Below are positions 53,041 through 62,082 of a stretch of DNA of 64,000 nucleotides, piece by piece. The DNA is taken from positions 930,001-994,000 of the forward strand of contig CP061009.1 of assembly GCA_025808375.1 (NCBI GenBank). Reading direction: 5' to 3'. This DNA comes from Duncaniella muricolitica. Lineage in GTDB: Bacteria > Bacteroidota > Bacteroidia > Bacteroidales > Muribaculaceae. The number at the start of each line of letters is the position of its first letter. Positions within the stretch are counted from its first letter, which is position 1. The notes beneath the pieces were generated by a model. That model ran no database searches. It was not told the origin of the DNA and was given only the letters and a program-made list of their open reading frames with translations. The translations under genes were made by a program, and so were the position numbers.

Positions 53041-53748
53041 ATGAAACGACTAATCTTTTTACTGGTAATTTTCATTACCTATTATGAAAACGCATTTTGT
53101 GTGGTATTTACGGAACTTTCATGGAATTCAGATGGGTATGCAGTTCTATGCTCGCAACCATTTAAATTAAAAACTGAAGAAGGCGAATTAAAATTCAGCA
53201 TACGGGCTTCCTATGATATAGCAGCAAAGCATTGGTATCACTATCTTGTGTTGATTGACAAAAACACGATTGGAGCTGACCAAGCATGGTATCCCAAAGG
53301 GGTAGTCTTAAAACTCAGAATTGGCAATGGCGAAGTTATGGATCTTAGCACTCTTCGTGAATACAAATGGGAGCCGGAGACTAAAACGGAACTTGAATAC
53401 AGTACTAACTCCACCGGCCCGGGTATTCACGTCTCGGGTGTAGGGCAACATACCGTATTCAATGACCTCAATGTCTTATATCTTGTCAGCGAAGAGCAGT
53501 TTGAAGCCATCTCAGAGCATGGAATCAAAAAAATTCGTCGTGAACGCAACACCAAGACGAGATATGATGATTTCAACTTCTCTGATAAAGGCACCAAAAA
53601 TAGTGCTAAAACAATCAAGAGCCACTATAGCAACTTGGTTAAGCAAAAGGAAAATGTGTACAAAAAACTTGATAAGTTTAAAAAGAAAAGAGAAGAAAAA
53701 AATCGAAAAAATCCCCCAAAGGCTGTTCAACCAGTAGGGGAATTTTAA
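53041..53748 (+). CDS. AT-rich secreted hypothetical protein with Lys-rich C-terminus
   Basis: This 235-residue protein is unrecognised. It has a signal peptide (LIFLLVIFITYYENAFC, about 4-20) and a folded-looking region (about 22-165) with FTELSWNSDGYAVLCSQPF and WYHYLVLIDK. A highly charged C-terminal coiled-coil-like stretch (about 170-228) is rich in Lys, Glu and Asn. The DNA is visibly richer in A/T than every neighbour, suggesting recent acquisition. The gene is bracketed by inverted copies of a family C repeat, and its TAA stop falls within the right copy. Function unknown. Confidence 0.72.
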   Translation: MKRLIFLLVIFITYYENAFCVVFTELSWNSDGYAVLCSQPFKLKTEEGELKFSIRASYDIAAKHWYHYLVLIDKNTIGADQAWYPKGVVLKLRIGNGEVMDLSTLREYKWEPETKTELEYSTNSTGPGIHVSGVGQHTVFNDLNVLYLVSEEQFEAISEHGIKKIRRERNTKTRYDDFNFSDKGTKNSAKTIKSHYSNLVKQKENVYKKLDKFKKKREEKNRKNPPKAVQPVGEF

Positions 53749-53775
53749 ATTTTCCATTTTAAATTTTCAATTTTT
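53741..53775. repeat. Family C repeat, right (inverted) copy
   Basis: AATTTTAAATTTTCCATTTT and the following bases form an inverted relative of 52765-52793. It contains the stop codons of both convergent neighbours, TAA for the AT-rich gene and TGA for the binding-protein gene. Confidence 0.7.
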
Positions 53776-54582
53776 CTCGGTCCATTTCTCCACGAGCTGT
53801 GTGTAGTCGGAGGTCAGTTTGAACCGCTCGATTTGCGCGTCGAATGTGTCGGCAAGACGGCTGCTGTCCTTATTCATAATCCATGACTGGAACTGGCTGA
53901 ATGAGATGTGCGTGGAGATGTGGACGTCGGGAAACTCCGACTGCATTTTCTGCGCCACCTCCTGATTGACCACCGCGCGCGGTATCTCTCCGGCAGCGAC
54001 GAGCATCACGAGCTGCTCGGCCGTGTAGGTGTGGGAGTCGCATATGTCAATGCTGTCGCCGATTTCGCGCGAGAGGTTCTCAAGACGTTCGACCGACGGC
54101 GCGCCGGCCACGACCCATACTGACTGACCCGCAAGCTGTAGCGGCGATGTGATGGTGGTGTCGCGGCTCACGAGCACCATTCTGTCGGTGTAGACGGGCA
54201 CACTGAGCCTGAAACGCTCCTTGAGCGAGGCTGTCACGGGGATGTCGGCCACAAGAATGTCATACTTGCCGCGGCTAAGCTCGTCAAGCGATTCGCTCAC
54301 TGAAGCCACGGGATAAAACTTGAATTTGTCGCCATACATGTGGCCCATGTCTCTCAGCATCTCGTAATTGAAGCCACCGAGCGTGTCGGCATAACGGTAA
54401 AGCGACATGGGCGAGTAGGCTATGGCCACATTGATGGTGTCGCCACGCCCGCGCTGATATTCATATCCGGCATTGCCGGATGTGTGCATGTGTCTTATCG
54501 AAACTATAATCCCGACAGCGAGTATGGCGAGTGCTATGACAAGTATACGCCTCGGGATGAGAAATCCTTTATGTCCGCTCAT
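53767..54582 (-). CDS. Membrane-anchored periplasmic solute-binding protein (SBP_bac_3 type)
   Basis: The 271-residue protein has an N-terminal transmembrane anchor (ILVIALAILAVGIIVSI, about 13-29) and one periplasmic binding domain (about 48-268). The SBP_bac_3 pattern includes VAIAYSPMSLYRYADTLGGFNYEMLRDM, DELSRGKYDILVADIPVTASLKERF and VWVVAGAPSVERLE. No ABC permease or ATPase is adjacent, and the lytic transglycosylase half of MltF-type proteins is absent. It follows a putative porin gene by 50 bases, so the two may handle the same small solute. Ligand unknown. Confidence 0.82.
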   Translation of the reverse strand: MSGHKGFLIPRRILVIALAILAVGIIVSIRHMHTSGNAGYEYQRGRGDTINVAIAYSPMSLYRYADTLGGFNYEMLRDMGHMYGDKFKFYPVASVSESLDELSRGKYDILVADIPVTASLKERFRLSVPVYTDRMVLVSRDTTITSPLQLAGQSVWVVAGAPSVERLENLSREIGDSIDICDSHTYTAEQLVMLVAAGEIPRAVVNQEVAQKMQSEFPDVHISTHISFSQFQSWIMNKDSSRLADTFDAQIERFKLTSDYTQLVEKWTEKN

Positions 54583-54632
54583 AATTGTTATATACCTATA
54601 TTATATATAACACACGGAGGGGTAAATTGGAT

Positions 54633-56615
54633 TTAGTTGAGGAAGTTGACCGATACGCCCATGAGGAAACGGCGCGGGTTGAGCGGGTAGTGGGGGATGG
54701 AGAAATAATCCGACCCGCCGAATACACCCTGATTGACATGTGAGAAGAGTACAAAGAAGCGGGCGCGCGAGAGCTGCATGTTGACGTAGGCGTTCATGTA
54801 GGGATAGTTGCCACACTTGATCTGGCTCTGGTTGTGGAATGTCATCGTGGCAGGCTGATAGGCCGGCGCGTAGTAACGTGTGTAGTAGTCGAGGTCAACG
54901 CCCATCTGCACGTCGAGCACCTTGGCGAGCTTGAAGCGCAGAAACAGGTTGGAGTATATGGCCAACTGGGGGAGTGGCAGCACACTCTCGTCTGACGATT
55001 TCTGATAGGTGACGGTGTTGCACCAGTTCAGAGCCCGCCATCTGAAATCCTGCTGTAGTCTTACGCTCAACACCTGCACGCTGCCGCCGTTCTGTGAGGG
55101 GAGGCACAGGTCGTTGAAATATATCATGTTTTGAATATTCTCTACTCCGACGTTTATATTGGTCCCGGTGTGAGGCACATCGAGTATGCCGCCAAACCGC
55201 AGACGCCGTGTCTTGCCGAAATCGTTTTGCCAGATGAAATGATTGGAGACAAACTGCTTCATGAAGAATGGGGCGGTCGTGTTGCTGAAATGTCCGTAGC
55301 CCTTGATACTCACAGTGTCGCCGAGGAGACGGATGCGGGTCGACACGTTGCCGTCGGCATGTATCTCGCCGGCCGCCGGTCCGACAAGTCCAAACTTCAC
55401 TGTGCCTTCATAGTTGAGCAGCGAGCCCTGACGCTTGGTGAGCTGCGCTCCGACATAGAGAAGATTTTCGGTAGTCTTCTCCGGGAGCCGTTCGGCCAGA
55501 GGGTAGGGGGTCAGGGCCTCGGGACGGTCAGGCCCCGAGAGCGGTATGGTGTCGGTCACCTGGTTGTAGGTGCGCAGCTCGTGTGTTATGAAGGCCGAGA
55601 GGCCGGCTTTGGCATATTTGTTGAAGCCCTCGAGAAGAGCCACGCCGAGAGTGTTGCGCAGACAGGAATATCGGGTCAGTTCGGCTGTCCAGTCGGATGA
55701 GATGTAATGGTTGGTCCAGAACTCTTCGTCGGTCGAGCTTGTGGTGTAGAACTTATGTCGGTCCTGCTCGTATGACATTGTCCAGATGAAACTTGACACG
55801 GGCACATATTCGCGCGCCACGATGGAGTCTTCATACACAGAGTCGTAGGTCTCCTTCCAGAATCCAACCTTGTAGCGGTGGTTCATATAGAGCTGCTTGC
55901 CTATGAGACGGCTGCGGGCCGAGGAGAGATTGGTGGGGATGTTTTTGGGATTGATTTTCGACATGCCTCCCTGTATCTCGGCCGGGTCGAGTATATAGAG
56001 GTCGTCGGTGATGCCGCCGTTCTCCTGATTGAGAGCGTTGTAGGAGTTGAAATAACCTTGAAATTCATATCGGTCACCCATATATGAGCCGAAGAGATTC
56101 CAGGTGAATGATTTTGCCGCCTGATTGGCATATGAGCCTTTGGAGTAGGGATAGTCGATGCTCAGGCCCACCTGTGCCTTGGGGCTGAAATTGCCTGAGA
56201 AGAGAAAGCGAAACCAGTCCTGCGCGATGTCACGTCCGCCGCCGGTGTTATAGCCGACAATGGACATGGGGATGCGCGTGTTGTAAAACCGCTGTGTCTT
56301 CTCTGACGGAAGCCAGAAACGCTTGGCGTCCTTGAGAAAGAACGGGCTGATCGGCTCCTGCTCCATGAATATCATGTTTTTTCCGGCCGAGGCCTGATTG
56401 CCCGTAGTGGCAAAAGCCGACGAGACGGCCGATGGCACGGCGGTAAGATAATAATTGTAGAGAAGGGTGTCGATGGTGGCCTCGCTGTGCAGCCCGAGCG
56501 GCTGAAGTATGCCCCACGCATAGCTCGGCTCGACAACGGGGTCGACGGCCCGGGCGCGCCAAAAACCTGCGGCGCATAATATCAGGACGATAAATATCGG
56601 TAATCTCAGTTTCAT
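54633..56615 (-). CDS. Putative outer-membrane porin
   Basis: I use the ATG at 56615 (660 residues) because a signal peptide follows (LPIFIVLILCAAGFWRARA); the frame is open 31 codons further upstream. The body has the alternating aromatic/polar pattern of a beta-barrel, with AKSFTWNLFGSYMGDRYEFQ and repeated short strands. It ends FLMGVSVNFLN, a barrel-type last strand. The overall pattern resembles the putative porin family of Bacteroidota (Porin_10 type). It is expressed from a clear minus-strand promoter at 56.76-56.79 kb, with the solute-binding gene downstream. Confidence 0.82.
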   Translation of the reverse strand: MKLRLPIFIVLILCAAGFWRARAVDPVVEPSYAWGILQPLGLHSEATIDTLLYNYYLTAVPSAVSSAFATTGNQASAGKNMIFMEQEPISPFFLKDAKRFWLPSEKTQRFYNTRIPMSIVGYNTGGGRDIAQDWFRFLFSGNFSPKAQVGLSIDYPYSKGSYANQAAKSFTWNLFGSYMGDRYEFQGYFNSYNALNQENGGITDDLYILDPAEIQGGMSKINPKNIPTNLSSARSRLIGKQLYMNHRYKVGFWKETYDSVYEDSIVAREYVPVSSFIWTMSYEQDRHKFYTTSSTDEEFWTNHYISSDWTAELTRYSCLRNTLGVALLEGFNKYAKAGLSAFITHELRTYNQVTDTIPLSGPDRPEALTPYPLAERLPEKTTENLLYVGAQLTKRQGSLLNYEGTVKFGLVGPAAGEIHADGNVSTRIRLLGDTVSIKGYGHFSNTTAPFFMKQFVSNHFIWQNDFGKTRRLRFGGILDVPHTGTNINVGVENIQNMIYFNDLCLPSQNGGSVQVLSVRLQQDFRWRALNWCNTVTYQKSSDESVLPLPQLAIYSNLFLRFKLAKVLDVQMGVDLDYYTRYYAPAYQPATMTFHNQSQIKCGNYPYMNAYVNMQLSRARFFVLFSHVNQGVFGGSDYFSIPHYPLNPRRFLMGVSVNFLN

Positions 56616-56758
56616 GGGTACAAATTTAGCACAAATCGCGCGTACATCAATATAAAAGAATATAAAAAAGACACGCTCCGACAAGGCACAAAAAAAATTA
56701 TCCGTCATCGCGACGAATAATCTTCTTACCTTAAATCTAATACCATGAAAAACTGATG

Positions 56759-56789
56759 CAAAGGTAGGGAGAGTTTCGGAATTGACAAA
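56759..56789 (-). promoter_or_regulatory. Promoter of the putative porin gene
   Basis: On the minus strand TTTG (56789-56786), a 19-bp spacer and TACCTTTG (56766-56759) match the Bacteroides consensus, giving a leader of about 140 bases. Confidence 0.78.
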
Positions 56790-56892
56790 TTTTTATGCTA
56801 AAAAACATCTTTGGTTTAATATTATTTAACACAAATCAATCTAAATACTAAATTTTATTTATGGAAATATAGGAATCTTGCTAAAATTTGCT

Positions 56893-56900
56893 TATATTTG
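56893..56900 (+). promoter_or_regulatory. -7 box of the metal-uptake genes with overlapping small inverted repeat
   Basis: TATATTTG fits TAnnTTTG. TTTGC-N8-GCAAA (56887-56904) overlaps it and could be a metalloregulator site; that is speculative. Confidence 0.45.
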
Positions 56901-56998
56901 CAAAAAATTTACAACAGGACGTTTTATCATACTCCCAAGTACAATTTCTCACACATCTTCTCACTCAAAAACTCTTATTTTTCCTCTTCGTTATTCAT

Positions 56999-57901
56999 AT
57001 GAAATCACATAACTGCCTCTATATCCTCATTATCCTGACCCTCATCTCGGGTTGGATAGCCACAGGCTGTGCCGGCGGGCCCCCCGAGCAGCCCATCGTT
57101 ACTGTGAGCATCGAGCCACAACGTTACATACTCGAGCAGATTACCGGCGACCGCGTGCAGGTGCGCAGTCTGCTCACCGAGGGAGCCAATCCCGAGACCT
57201 ACGACCCCTCGGTGACACATATGCACAATCTCGGCAAGTCGATAGGTTATCTGCGCATGGGAAATATCGGCTTTGAGGCGGCTCTCGTCGACAAGATACG
57301 CGAGGCCAATCCCGGGCTGAGGATATTTGACACCTCGGCCGGAGTGGACCCCATACTTGGCACACACTCCCACGGTCCCCACGAGCATACGGTCATCGAC
57401 CCGCACACATGGACATCGGTCAAGAACGCCAAGATTATCGCGGCCAACATGCTCAAGGCCATGGAGCAGATTGACTCGGGCAACAAGGGCTATTATCGAC
57501 GCAATTATGAGATATTCGCATCGCGGCTTGACTCGATCGACTCGCTCATCACCGAGCGGCTCGCCCCCCACCGCGGGAGCTCGTTTATGGTGTGGCATCC
57601 GTCGCTCAGCTATTTTGCACGCGACTATGGACTCAACCAGATAGTGGTCGGAAATGCCGAACACAAGGAGAGCTCGGTGGCCGACCTGCGCCGGGCCATC
57701 GACAACGCCCGCAGCCGTGGCGCGGAGATATTCTTTTTCCAGAAAGATTTTGACAGCCGTCAGGTGTCGGCCATCAATGCCGAGCTGGAGGCCAACGAGG
57801 TAAATATCAATCCGCTCACATATCAGTGGGAGGACGAGATAATACGCATCGCCGAGGCTATCGCCGACACTCCGGCCCCTACAGCCACTGAAGAAAAATG
57901 A
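56999..57901 (+). CDS. Metal (probably zinc) ABC transporter substrate-binding lipoprotein
   Basis: I use the ATG at 56999 (300 residues), which places a lipobox at WIATGC (Cys about 21). The ZnuA/TroA fold is indicated by PIVTVSIEPQRYILEQITGDRV, the long backbone helix, and metal-site segments GANPETYDPS, DPHTWTSVKNA, VWHPSLSYFARDYG and FFQKDFDSRQ. A short His-rich loop (THSHGPHEH, about 121-129) is typical of zinc carriers. The first metal-site position is Glu in place of the usual His. The stop codon overlaps the ATPase start. No permease gene is present. Confidence 0.9.
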   Translation: MKSHNCLYILIILTLISGWIATGCAGGPPEQPIVTVSIEPQRYILEQITGDRVQVRSLLTEGANPETYDPSVTHMHNLGKSIGYLRMGNIGFEAALVDKIREANPGLRIFDTSAGVDPILGTHSHGPHEHTVIDPHTWTSVKNAKIIAANMLKAMEQIDSGNKGYYRRNYEIFASRLDSIDSLITERLAPHRGSSFMVWHPSLSYFARDYGLNQIVVGNAEHKESSVADLRRAIDNARSRGAEIFFFQKDFDSRQVSAINAELEANEVNINPLTYQWEDEIIRIAEAIADTPAPTATEEK

Positions 57902-58611
57902 CAGGCCCAATGACCGACACTCCCGACACCATAATATCACTGCGCGGCATCTCGCAGCAATGGGACGGACGCACTGTGCTCTCTGACATCAACTTTGATG
58001 TGCGCCGAGGCGATTTCATAGCCATAACGGGACCCAACGGAGGCGGCAAGACCACACTGCTGCGCATCATACTCAAACTCCTGCATCCGACCACGGGCAC
58101 GGTGACCTATCTGCGCGACGGCAAGCCGACAAAATCGTTGTCGATAGGTTATCTGCCGCAGAAAAACATGATTGACTCACGGTTTCCCATCACCGTCGAG
58201 GAGGTCGTGGCTTCGGGGTTGCTCGGCGACAAGGTGACACGTGAGCAAACCGCCGCTCTCACCCGCGAGACTCTCGGACTCATCGGGCTGGAGGCACACG
58301 CGTCAAAAAGCATCGGCACCCTGTCGGGCGGACAGTTGCAGCGCGCACTGCTTGGCCGGGCCATCATCTCAAATCCCGGACTGCTGGTGCTCGACGAGCC
58401 GCTGAGCTATGTCGACAAACAGTTTGAGCATTATATCTATGATCTTGTGGCCGAGCTGTCACGCTCCACAACCATACTGCTCGTGTCGCATGAGATGTCG
58501 ACCATCGCCGGAATGGCCAACCGCCATCTCATCATCGACCGCGCGCTTCACGAGTGTCCCTCCCACCACCATCATGTGCACTATGAGTGCGATGACCTGC
58601 CACAGCCATAG
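57898..58611 (+). CDS. Metal ABC transporter ATPase (ZnuC type)
   Basis: The 237-residue ATPase has Walker A GPNGGGKTTLL (about 43-53), a Q-loop region IGYLPQKNMID, signature LSGGQLQRALLGRA (about 142), Walker B LLVLDEPLSYVD (about 162) and an H-loop LLVSHEM. The C-terminus is His-rich (HHHHVHYECDD), common in zinc-handling ATPases. It shares an ATGA overlap with the binding-protein gene. The next gene, 8 bases on, is an unrelated membrane enzyme rather than the expected permease. Confidence 0.93.
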   Translation: MTGPMTDTPDTIISLRGISQQWDGRTVLSDINFDVRRGDFIAITGPNGGGKTTLLRIILKLLHPTTGTVTYLRDGKPTKSLSIGYLPQKNMIDSRFPITVEEVVASGLLGDKVTREQTAALTRETLGLIGLEAHASKSIGTLSGGQLQRALLGRAIISNPGLLVLDEPLSYVDKQFEHYIYDLVAELSRSTTILLVSHEMSTIAGMANRHLIIDRALHECPSHHHHVHYECDDLPQP

Positions 58612-58619
58612 AGACACGT

Positions 58620-60434
58620 ATGCCGACAAAACGCCCTCTTAAATCCATAGCGCATCTGTCATCTATCCCTCGCATCGGTGTGACATTCGCCCTGCTGACC
58701 GGATGTTTTTCCGCACTGTTTGTGCTGTTTCTTATCCTGACCGATGTGTATTATTACTATCCCAAGGGAGCGGTCATCAACTCACTCGGTGCGGCACTCT
58801 TTTTCTCGCTTCCCGCGCTCTTTCTCCCCCGTAGGTTAAGGACAGCCGTGCCGGTGACGGTTATGGCATTGGTGTCGGTATTTCTGTTTTGCCAATATCT
58901 CTATTATCTCATCTTCGGCGATTTCTTCTCGGGTGCGGCACTCTATGCAAGCGACCTCACCGACGCGACATTTGTCAGCAGCGCGCTCTCGCTCGTCTCG
59001 CTCAAGAGCCTGAGTCTTTTCGCTCCACTTCTCGTCACGGTTCTCGCACTCATGCCTGTGCGACGTTTGCCCGACACTGCCACAGGCCTGCGGCTCAAAG
59101 TCGCAAGCCTCCTGCTGTTTATGGTCATACCTTTCGGACTGTATGCTCTCAGCATGCGCAGACTCTACATGTGGAGCAATGCCGACGGGAGTATGACGTG
59201 GCATGATGCCTACCTGCAGCAACAGGTCATACTCAACTATCCCGACACACCACGCCAGCTCACACAGTATCTCGGCCCCGGTTTTCTGATCTATTACTTC
59301 CTGACATCACTTGACGCCGACGAAATTACGCTCTCACCCGAGGAGCGGGCAAGGCTGGCCGCAAGCATACCGCAACGCCCGGCCTGCTGTGAGGCCGACT
59401 CTACAGCCGGAGACAAAAGAAGCCTGATACTGATATTTGTCGAATCGCTAAATTCGTCGGTGCTTGAAATACCTCAGGCCCGCACGGTGCTCCCGACTAT
59501 CACATCGCTGATGGATGACAGCGGCACGGTGACAGCCACTAAGGTGCTCACGCAGGTGTCGCACGGAGAGAGCTCCGACGGACAATTTATAGTAACGACA
59601 GGACTGTTGCCGTTTCGCAACGGCGCGTTGGTGTCACATTTCAGCCGGGCCGACTATCCATCGCTCCCCAAAGCCCTTGGCTACAGCTCGTCGGCCGAGG
59701 TCATCTGCGAGTCAGCCGACATATGGCAGCACTCGTCGACCACACAGAGCTACGGCTACGGCATGCTCTATGACCGCAGTGTCGATGAGGAGAGTCCCGA
59801 CAGGGACAGCCGGGTGCTGGAGCGTGCGGCAAGTGTGCTCGATTCGCTCACTCACTACTCCCCCTATATGCTCATGGTCTCGACCATCGACATGCACATG
59901 CCTTATATCAGTCCCAAGAAGCTGTCACGTCCGCTCGACGTAACGGGGCCGGAGTGGAGCGAATATGACAACCGCTGTCTCAACTACATCACCGCCACCC
60001 ATGAGTTTGACCGCGCTCTCGGAGTGTTTATCGACTCGGTAGCGGCCAAGTCGCGAGCCGCAGGCTCACCGCTTCCGGTCATAGCCATCGTGGGCGACCA
60101 TGCCGCCCCGCGCAACTCGCTGACACCTCCGCTCGACACGAAATATGTGCCGCTGATTGTATGCAACACCGGCCGCACTCTGCGATATGACATCCCGATA
60201 GGGCAGATTGACATCTTCCCGACCCTGCTCGACATCATGGGGGTGGACAGTTACACGCTCACGTCCACCGGGCGGCCCTATCGCGGACTCGGCGAGAGCA
60301 TTCTCTCGGCCACACCGCCTGTCGGAGCGGTCGACACCAAGGGGTGTGCCGTCGAAGGCACTGTCAATCCCGAAGGCAAAGCCCGGATGTGGCAACTGAG
60401 CGATTCGCTCATAAGATCAAGATTTTTTCAATAA
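58620..60434 (+). CDS. LTA-synthase-like membrane sulfatase/phosphotransferase
   Basis: The 604-residue inner-membrane protein has about five N-terminal helices (about 20-190) and a large periplasmic alkaline-phosphatase-superfamily domain (about 255-560). Motifs: LILIFVESLNSSVLE (metal Glu about 276), VSHGESSDGQF with a Ser at the usual Thr nucleophile position of LtaS, TIDMHMPYIS and AIVGDHAAPRNS. Homologues transfer phosphoglycerol or phosphoethanolamine to lipids or glycans. Gram-negative bacteria lack lipoteichoic acid, so the acceptor here is unknown. It follows the metal ATPase by 8 bases. Confidence 0.87.
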   Translation: MPTKRPLKSIAHLSSIPRIGVTFALLTGCFSALFVLFLILTDVYYYYPKGAVINSLGAALFFSLPALFLPRRLRTAVPVTVMALVSVFLFCQYLYYLIFGDFFSGAALYASDLTDATFVSSALSLVSLKSLSLFAPLLVTVLALMPVRRLPDTATGLRLKVASLLLFMVIPFGLYALSMRRLYMWSNADGSMTWHDAYLQQQVILNYPDTPRQLTQYLGPGFLIYYFLTSLDADEITLSPEERARLAASIPQRPACCEADSTAGDKRSLILIFVESLNSSVLEIPQARTVLPTITSLMDDSGTVTATKVLTQVSHGESSDGQFIVTTGLLPFRNGALVSHFSRADYPSLPKALGYSSSAEVICESADIWQHSSTTQSYGYGMLYDRSVDEESPDRDSRVLERAASVLDSLTHYSPYMLMVSTIDMHMPYISPKKLSRPLDVTGPEWSEYDNRCLNYITATHEFDRALGVFIDSVAAKSRAAGSPLPVIAIVGDHAAPRNSLTPPLDTKYVPLIVCNTGRTLRYDIPIGQIDIFPTLLDIMGVDSYTLTSTGRPYRGLGESILSATPPVGAVDTKGCAVEGTVNPEGKARMWQLSDSLIRSRFFQ

Positions 60435-60501
60435 ACGGGCGGGTCAGACCGTTCAGATATATAATACACCATTACCTAATCAATATTCCATCCACCTCCA
60501 C

Positions 60502-61932
60502 ATGAACAAGACACATTTCTTAGCATTGTGCGCACTGCTCTCGGCCGCTGCGGTCGCCGAGGCCAAAGTGAAACCGTCGGCCATGATAGGCGACAACATG
60601 GTGCTTCAGCAAAACTCCAACGTTCGCCTCTGGGGCACAGCCGACCCTGGTGAGACTTTTAAGATTACCACCTCGTGGGACGGCCGCACCTATGACGTCT
60701 CGGCCGACCGTTGCGGCGACTGGAGCATGGCTGTGGTCACTCCGCAAGGGTCGTTTACTCCTCAGACCGTCACCATATCGGACGGCGAGACCATCACCAT
60801 AGACAATGTGCTCATAGGCGAGGTGTGGCTGGCATCGGGGCAGTCAAACATGCAGATGCCGCTCAAAGGTTTTCCGGGCTGCTGTGTCAAAGACGGATAT
60901 AAAGAGATAGCCGGAGCGCGAGCCTGGGCCGACAAGGTGAGATTTATCAACGTGCCTCTCACCCAGAGCTATACACCGCTCGACACGGTAAACGCCCGTT
61001 GGGATGTGCCGTCGCCCGAGACCGCACCCGAATTTAGCGCGGTGGCCTGGCATTATGCCAAGCAGATGGCCGATGTGCTCGAAGTGCCGGTAGGCATAGT
61101 GAGTGCGGCCTATGGAGGCGCGAGGGTCGAGAGCTGGACTCCGCGCGACATGCTTGAGAAGTATCCCGACGTGTCGCTTGACCCTAAGGACGTAGAGCCG
61201 ATGGTGCACTATCTGCGCCCCTTGCTTATGTATAACGCCATGTTCAACCCCGTGAAGCAATACACATATAAAGGTATAATATGGTATCAGGGTTGCTCCA
61301 ATGTGTCGACCTACGAGACTTATGCCGAGCGTCTGGCGGCGATGGTGACTCGCTGGCGCGACGAGATAGGGCTCGGCGACATACCGTTCTATGCCGTTGA
61401 AATCGCTCCTTATGAGTATGACTCGCCTGCCGAGACCGGCAAATCGCCCTATCTGCGCGAGGCTCAGTGGAAAGCGGTGTCGATGATACCCAACGCCGAC
61501 ATGATATGCATCAACGATCTTGTGGAGCCTTATGAGCGTTACAACATACACCCCGCACAAAAGGAGGCTGTGGGCCGTCGTCTCTGCGACTTGGCTCTCA
61601 ACAAGACTTATGGCAAGAAGCAGTTTCTCGCCGGAAGTCCGCGCTACAAGAGCCATCGCACCGAGGGCGACAAGATGCTTGTGGCCATCGAGTCGCCCAA
61701 CGACGGTGTGTGTCGCAATTATGATATAATAGGATTTGAGATAGCCGGTGCCGACGGTGTGTTTCATCCGGCCGAGAACGTTAATTTCCGCTGGCAGACC
61801 AACGAGGTCGAGCTGTCGTCGCCTGCTGTCCCTGTGCCGGTCGATGCGCGCTATTGTTTCCGCGATTTCCAGCCCGGCACACTCCACGGAGGCAACTACC
61901 TCCCTCTCATACCTTTTTCTACTCGGCCGTAG
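60502..61932 (+). CDS. Sialate O-acetylesterase-like SGNH enzyme
   Basis: The 476-residue secreted protein has a signal peptide (LALCALLSAAAVAEA), a beta domain (SAMIGDNMVLQQNSNVRLWG, about 26-45) and a split SGNH esterase domain. Block I is GEVWLASGQSNMQMPLKG (Ser about 115). IVSAAYGGARVESWTP and GIIWYQGCSNV follow in the family order. Such enzymes remove acetyl groups from sialic acids or plant xylan and pectin; this sequence alone does not decide. The last four residues (STRP) and the TAG stop lie in a palindromic repeat, giving a possibly altered C-terminus. Confidence 0.9.
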   Translation: MNKTHFLALCALLSAAAVAEAKVKPSAMIGDNMVLQQNSNVRLWGTADPGETFKITTSWDGRTYDVSADRCGDWSMAVVTPQGSFTPQTVTISDGETITIDNVLIGEVWLASGQSNMQMPLKGFPGCCVKDGYKEIAGARAWADKVRFINVPLTQSYTPLDTVNARWDVPSPETAPEFSAVAWHYAKQMADVLEVPVGIVSAAYGGARVESWTPRDMLEKYPDVSLDPKDVEPMVHYLRPLLMYNAMFNPVKQYTYKGIIWYQGCSNVSTYETYAERLAAMVTRWRDEIGLGDIPFYAVEIAPYEYDSPAETGKSPYLREAQWKAVSMIPNADMICINDLVEPYERYNIHPAQKEAVGRRLCDLALNKTYGKKQFLAGSPRYKSHRTEGDKMLVAIESPNDGVCRNYDIIGFEIAGADGVFHPAENVNFRWQTNEVELSSPAVPVPVDARYCFRDFQPGTLHGGNYLPLIPFSTRP

Positions 61933-62081
61933 GCCGAAGGTTATGAGGTTTTTACTCGGGCTACGCCCGAAGGTTATAAGGTTATAAGGTTAATTTGCCC
62001 TTCGGGCAAAAGGTTATTTGGCCCATAACTTTATAGCCTCTTAACCTCATAACCTTATAACCTTCGGGCGAAGCCCGAGTA
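61919..62081. repeat. Palindromic repeat element, family D, acting as bidirectional terminator
   Basis: Two related units (TACTCGGCCGTAGGCCGAAG and TACTCGGGCTACGCCCGAAG), each followed by GGTTAT-type words, are succeeded by an inverted copy. Arms 61953-61993 and 62041-62081 match at 39 of 41 positions. A smaller hairpin TTTGCCC-TTC-GGGCAAA (61994-62010) sits in the loop. The element lies exactly between two convergent genes and contains the stop codon of one. Confidence 0.85.
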
Positions 62082-62082
62082 C

